Assembly: GCF_019710585.1 (NCBI RefSeq)
Contig: NZ_JAIFZQ010000020.1
Span: forward strand, 900,265 to 964,264
Source: Arthrobacter sp. MAHUQ-56
Lineage (GTDB): Bacteria > Actinomycetota > Actinomycetes > Actinomycetales > Micrococcaceae
DNA: 64,000 bases
Reading direction: 5' to 3'
This document shows positions 61,041 to 64,000 of this stretch, piece by piece (within the stretch, counting starts at the first letter, position 1; each line of letters starts with the position of its first letter). Position numbers and translations under genes: made by a program. The notes under the pieces were generated by a model that was not told the origin of the DNA, made no database searches, and was given only the letters and a program-made list of their open reading frames with translations.

Positions 61041-61113
61041 TGCCCTCGGTAGGATTCGAACCTACGGCCTTCTGCTCCGGAGGCAGACGCTCTATCCCCT
61101 GAGCTACGAGGGC
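61041..61113 (-). tRNA. tRNA-Arg (CCG)
   Basis: Acceptor GCCCTCG pairs with CGAGGGC; D-arm AGCTCAGGGGATAGAGC, anticodon arm TCTGC-CTCCGGA-GCAGA with anticodon CCG, and T-arm GTAGGTTCGAATCCTAC. No CCA is encoded. Reads CGG arginine codons. Confidence 0.95.
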
Positions 61114-61162
61114 AATCCGGATATCCTGCCGTTGCCGGCGGGACGTCCTAGAGCTTAGCACC

Positions 61163-62713
61163 TCAGTAACCAGAGAACGAATCGACATGCACCCGCCGCG
61201 CACCGGCGCTTTTGGCGGCCCGGCGGAGCGAGGCGGCGCTGGCCGGCGACCCCGAAACGTAGACCTCGCGACCGGCGATATCGGGGACAAGGGCCAGCAG
61301 CGCATCCCCGTCCAGCCTGCTGCCCGCGTTCCCGCTGCGGCCGCCCGCAGCAGCCAGGCCGGCAGGAGGCTCCGAACCGTCGGCCAGCTGCACCAGCACC
61401 CGGATGCCGGACCCGCGGAGCTCCTCAGCGTAGGCAATTTCATCCGCGCTCCTGGCGAGGTACAGCAGTACGGCGTCCCGCTGCTGCAGGCCCCCCGATG
61501 ACAAGTGTGAGACAAAGGGAGTAATGCCGATTCCGGCGGCGATGAGCAGCACGGGCTGCTGCGGGTCGCGGGGGAGGACAAAGTCCCCGCCCACCGAGGT
61601 GGCCATCACCTCATCGCCGGGCTGCAATGCCAGGAGGGCCTTCTTGGCGTGGGACAACGGCCCGGCTGTCCGCACGCCAAACTTCACCGCACGTTCCTGC
61701 GGGGAACCTGCAAGGCTGAACACCCGGCGTCGGCCTTTTCCGTCGGATCCGGTGTGCGGAAGGTCCAGCTCCATGTACTGGCCCGGCAGGAAGCGCACCG
61801 GACGCGAGGGCCTGAAGGAGAACTCTGCGGTGCTTGGCGTCAGCGGACGGACGCCCGTGAACTGCAGCTTTACGCTGCCCCGTTGGCCCGCAATGAAGGC
61901 GAGGAGGTTGCCGAGCAGCAGGGCAGCCTCCGGCGAATTGGCAAGGAAGCCCAGGTTGTAGGGGACGGCGAAGACCACCCCGACCGCGGCGGCCAGTGCC
62001 AGCTGCTGCCAGCGGCGGGGAGGCAGGGTCAGGGGCTCGGTGAGCATGAACCCCACGAAGAACAGCACGGGGCGCTGGGCCAGTGCCTGCCACAGACCCG
62101 TCCCGGCTGACATGCCGGAGCGCATCAGCTCCGCGGTGATGATGGACGTGGCAACCAGGATGAACACCAGGCCCATGGGGAACTTGCGCGTCCGGTAGAG
62201 CACCAGTGCAACGCCCGGAACCAGCACCCACAGCATGGCAGGCGTTGCGGCCCACCACGTTGCGATGTTGAGCCCGGTGAGTCCGGTGACGAAGGCTCCG
62301 GCGGCAGCCGGGTTGAAGATGTGCCGCCCGCGCCAGGCCAGGGCGTATTTCGACGCCGATGCCAGCACGCAGGCCAGCGCCACGCCGGCCAGATCCATTG
62401 GCTGCAGGGACGGCCAGAACAGGAAATACAGCAGCAGCCCGGTGATCAGGGAGGACTCCGAATGCGGGTTCACCCGGAAGAGCGCCGCCAGCGCACGGTT
62501 GGAGGCGTAGGTCAGGCCCAGGCACAGCACCAGGTGCGCCAGCATTTCCGGAACGCCAAAGGTCAGCCAGCCCAGCACGTTGAGCAGCAGGCTGTACGCG
62601 GCGAGGGCAGCGAGGACCAGCAGGATGAGCCGGTACATCGTGTACCGGTTAACGGCGCCGGCCATGCGCCCGGCCAGGGACGCAGCGGCAGCCGGGGTTT
62701 CCACGGGGGTCAT
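61163..62713 (-). CDS. NqrB/RnfD-like membrane domain fused to ferredoxin-NADP reductase domain
   Basis: A 516-residue fusion. The N-terminal ~290 residues are about eight membrane helices of the NqrB/RnfD type (HIFNPAAAGAFVTGL, then FFVGFMLTEPLTLPPRRWQQ). The C-terminus is an FNR-like reductase: FLPGQYMELDLP (FAD), LIAAGIGITPFVSHL (NAD(P)). It would pass electrons from NAD(P)H across the membrane to a flavoprotein. The standard flavinylation motif (SGAT) in the membrane part is not clear. Next to ApbE and an FMN-binding lipoprotein. Confidence 0.8.
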   Translation of the reverse strand: MTPVETPAAAASLAGRMAGAVNRYTMYRLILLVLAALAAYSLLLNVLGWLTFGVPEMLAHLVLCLGLTYASNRALAALFRVNPHSESSLITGLLLYFLFWPSLQPMDLAGVALACVLASASKYALAWRGRHIFNPAAAGAFVTGLTGLNIATWWAATPAMLWVLVPGVALVLYRTRKFPMGLVFILVATSIITAELMRSGMSAGTGLWQALAQRPVLFFVGFMLTEPLTLPPRRWQQLALAAAVGVVFAVPYNLGFLANSPEAALLLGNLLAFIAGQRGSVKLQFTGVRPLTPSTAEFSFRPSRPVRFLPGQYMELDLPHTGSDGKGRRRVFSLAGSPQERAVKFGVRTAGPLSHAKKALLALQPGDEVMATSVGGDFVLPRDPQQPVLLIAAGIGITPFVSHLSSGGLQQRDAVLLYLARSADEIAYAEELRGSGIRVLVQLADGSEPPAGLAAAGGRSGNAGSRLDGDALLALVPDIAGREVYVSGSPASAASLRRAAKSAGARRVHVDSFSGY

Positions 62714-63579
62714 GAGAACAGTGTCCCTTCAAATCCGGGCGAATAGGCGGCGCTGCCGTCTGAGAATACGGTCAGCCAGGAGAAATCGAACACTTCGTCA
62801 AGCACTGCGCCGGGGACGAAGAACAGTGCGGTGGCGAGGGCATCGGCCACCATGGCGGAGTCCGCAAGCGTCCAGGTGGCGACGGCGGTCCGGACCGGCT
62901 GCCCGGTAGTCCCGTCGAGGACGTGGTGCAGTCCGTCCCCCCAGGCGCGCCGGTTGGCGGCAGAAGCGCAAAGGGACCGGTCCGCCAGGTCAACGATTCC
63001 GATGGCCTGGGCAGGGTTGTACGGATGCTCGAGGCCGATCCGGACGCCCTCCGTTCCCCGCGCCAAAAGGTCTCCGCTGCCGTCAACCACGAAGTTCTCC
63101 ACCCCGGCGGCGGCGAGTTCGGCGGCCAGCAGGTCAACCAGCAGGCCCTTGCCCGCGGCGCCGATGTCCAGCACCACCGGGGCGACCGCGGTAACGGTGG
63201 TTCCCTCCCACGCCAGGACCGATTCCCAGGCAGGGGCCGGAAGCGGAGGCCCGGCGGGTTCCAGGGCATAGTCGGCACCGTATCCCAGGCGTTCCAGGCT
63301 GCCGCCGATGAGGGGCGTCATGGCGCCGGCGCTAACGCGGTACAGCGTTGAGTACAGGTCGCCGAGGGCGGCGGCCTCCGCCGGGAAACTGTAGCTGCCG
63401 GGTTCCCGCGCCATTGACGCCACCAGGGAGTCGGGCCGGAAGCGGGACCACGCGGCGTCGAACCTTTCAACCCTGTCCAGCAGCCGCGCCCGCAGGGACG
63501 GCGGCAGAGGCAGGGCAGTGGAGATGACCCAGTGGGTCCCGATCCCCGTAAACGCAAAGTCCTCCTGGCCGGCGGACAC
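62710..63579 (-). CDS. apbE: FAD:protein FMN transferase
   Basis: A 289-residue ApbE-family enzyme that attaches FMN to Thr/Ser of target proteins. Conserved MTPLIGGSLERLGYG, VVLDIGAAGKGLLVDLLA and a C-terminal VADALATALFF. No signal peptide is seen, unlike many ApbE proteins, so it may act in the cytoplasm or be exported otherwise. Overlaps the membrane fusion gene by 4 nt. Confidence 0.85.
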   Translation of the reverse strand: MSAGQEDFAFTGIGTHWVISTALPLPPSLRARLLDRVERFDAAWSRFRPDSLVASMAREPGSYSFPAEAAALGDLYSTLYRVSAGAMTPLIGGSLERLGYGADYALEPAGPPLPAPAWESVLAWEGTTVTAVAPVVLDIGAAGKGLLVDLLAAELAAAGVENFVVDGSGDLLARGTEGVRIGLEHPYNPAQAIGIVDLADRSLCASAANRRAWGDGLHHVLDGTTGQPVRTAVATWTLADSAMVADALATALFFVPGAVLDEVFDFSWLTVFSDGSAAYSPGFEGTLFS

Positions 63580-63582
63580 GCC

Positions 63583-64000
63583 TTACTGCGCCTCCGCCTT
63601 GATCTTCTCCAGCGCCTGGTTGAACCCGCCGCTGGTCAGCGACGAGCCGGCTACCTTGGACACCTTGAGTTCGTCGATGTTCCTGCCCACCACCTGCGCT
63701 GCGATGCCGCCCGCAAATTCGCCCTGGAACTTGCGGGTGTTCGGGTTGGACGGATGCTGGGTGATCCGGACGTCCGTGACCTTGCCTGCCGCGAGCGTCA
63801 GCTGCACGCCCACGGTCTCCGTGCCGTTGGGCGAAACGTAGTTTCCGTCCGCGCTGTAGGTCCCGTCCCTGTACTGGGCCCCGCTGCCCGCCAGCGCGGA
63901 CGTCCCGCCCGAGGGGGCGGCAGGAGTGGTTTCGGCGGCGGTGGGTGCGCAGCCGGCCACGGTTCCTGCCAGGGACAGGCCGGCAATCCCAACAAAGACG
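63583..64000 (-). CDS. FMN-binding domain lipoprotein, 5' end cut by the window
   Basis: An FMN_bind protein of at least 139 residues. The frame is open to the window edge, where a hydrophobic stretch ends in a TVAGC lipobox. A GTG at 63960 would drop this signal. The domain closes with SKVAGSSLTSGGFNQALEKI, matching the Ser/Thr-containing site flavinylated by ApbE. It ends 3 nt before the ApbE start. Probably an extracytoplasmic electron acceptor for the fusion reductase. Confidence 0.8.
   Translation of the reverse strand, partial: VFVGIAGLSLAGTVAGCAPTAAETTPAAPSGGTSALAGSGAQYRDGTYSADGNYVSPNGTETVGVQLTLAAGKVTDVRITQHPSNPNTRKFQGEFAGGIAAQVVGRNIDELKVSKVAGSSLTSGGFNQALEKIKAEAQ

Noticed and set aside
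1..64000. CRISPR arrays or insertion sequences
   Set aside because: No regularly spaced direct repeats, cas-like genes or transposase genes were seen in the window.

Overview
The window is high-GC actinobacterial DNA, most like the Micrococcaceae (Arthrobacter or Pseudarthrobacter). The indicators are a tmRNA tag ending in DFALAA, a single-chain Kgd-type 2-oxoglutarate decarboxylase/dehydrogenase, a mycothiol-type SigH and zinc anti-sigma pair, a SAM-IV riboswitch, the 24-residue ribosomal protein bL37, and prfB-ftsE-ftsX-(M23 peptidase)-smpB-ssrA synteny. No species can be named from the sequence alone.

Region 1 (1 to about 8.38 kb) is accessory DNA, a phage-derived element whose left end lies outside the window. 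It opens with about 650 bases of non-coding DNA. A plausible extended -10 promoter (26-53) is followed by about 500 nt without ORFs, bracketed by two copies of a 26-nt hairpin motif (87-112, 481-506) and closed by a strong intrinsic terminator (537-561) and two more hairpins. This looks like a discrete large structured RNA. A tightly packed rightward set of genes follows: excisionase-like HTH protein, RepA-like AAA ATPase, an amber-interrupted small ORF, a tail-tip-like protein, a run of tiny proteins, HNH endonuclease, a cos-like gap, terminase small subunit, and a secreted DUF1524 nuclease. No large terminase, portal or capsid gene is visible, so a phage satellite or a much reduced prophage is likely. 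A leftward 43-residue ribbon-helix-helix-like gene and inverted repeats lie at the right edge.

Region 2 (8.38-12.2 kb) is a Tad/Flp pilus locus. Only the last ~81 codons of the TadA/CpaF ATPase gene are present. They run directly into the element, so the element appears to have integrated in tadA.

Region 3 (12.3-17.8 kb) is core: prfB, ftsEX, an M23 peptidase likely regulated by FtsEX, and the trans-translation pair smpB and ssrA.

Region 4 (17.9-26 kb) holds three paralogous PPOX-fold flavin proteins, a HAD-GH65 disaccharide phosphorylase fusion coupled to phosphofructokinase, a zinc alcohol dehydrogenase and a soluble HtrA-like protease. GGGnC...GnCCC-type palindromes upstream suggest one stress or dormancy regulon.

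Region 5 (26-41.5 kb): MntR-like regulator, methyltransferase, a SAM-IV riboswitch-controlled class V aminotransferase, hisN, aroA-rsgA, DoxX protein, sigH with its anti-sigma gene behind a SigH/SigR-type promoter, bL37, a PadR-DUF4097 operon with two GATATATC operators, a GDSL hydrolase, and kgd.

Region 6 (42-64 kb): two CNNM/CBS proteins, a zinc uptake operon with a palindromic Zur-like operator and convergent zur, a sulfur-handling set (cysteine desulfhydrase-like protein, sulfurtransferase), fabH-like and hrpA genes, a GlxA-type regulator with a palindrome over its own start codon, a protealysin/emfourin protease-inhibitor pair, a CDF transporter, tRNA-Arg(CCG), and a flavin electron-transfer cluster (NqrB/RnfD-FNR fusion, ApbE, FMN-binding lipoprotein) running off the right end.
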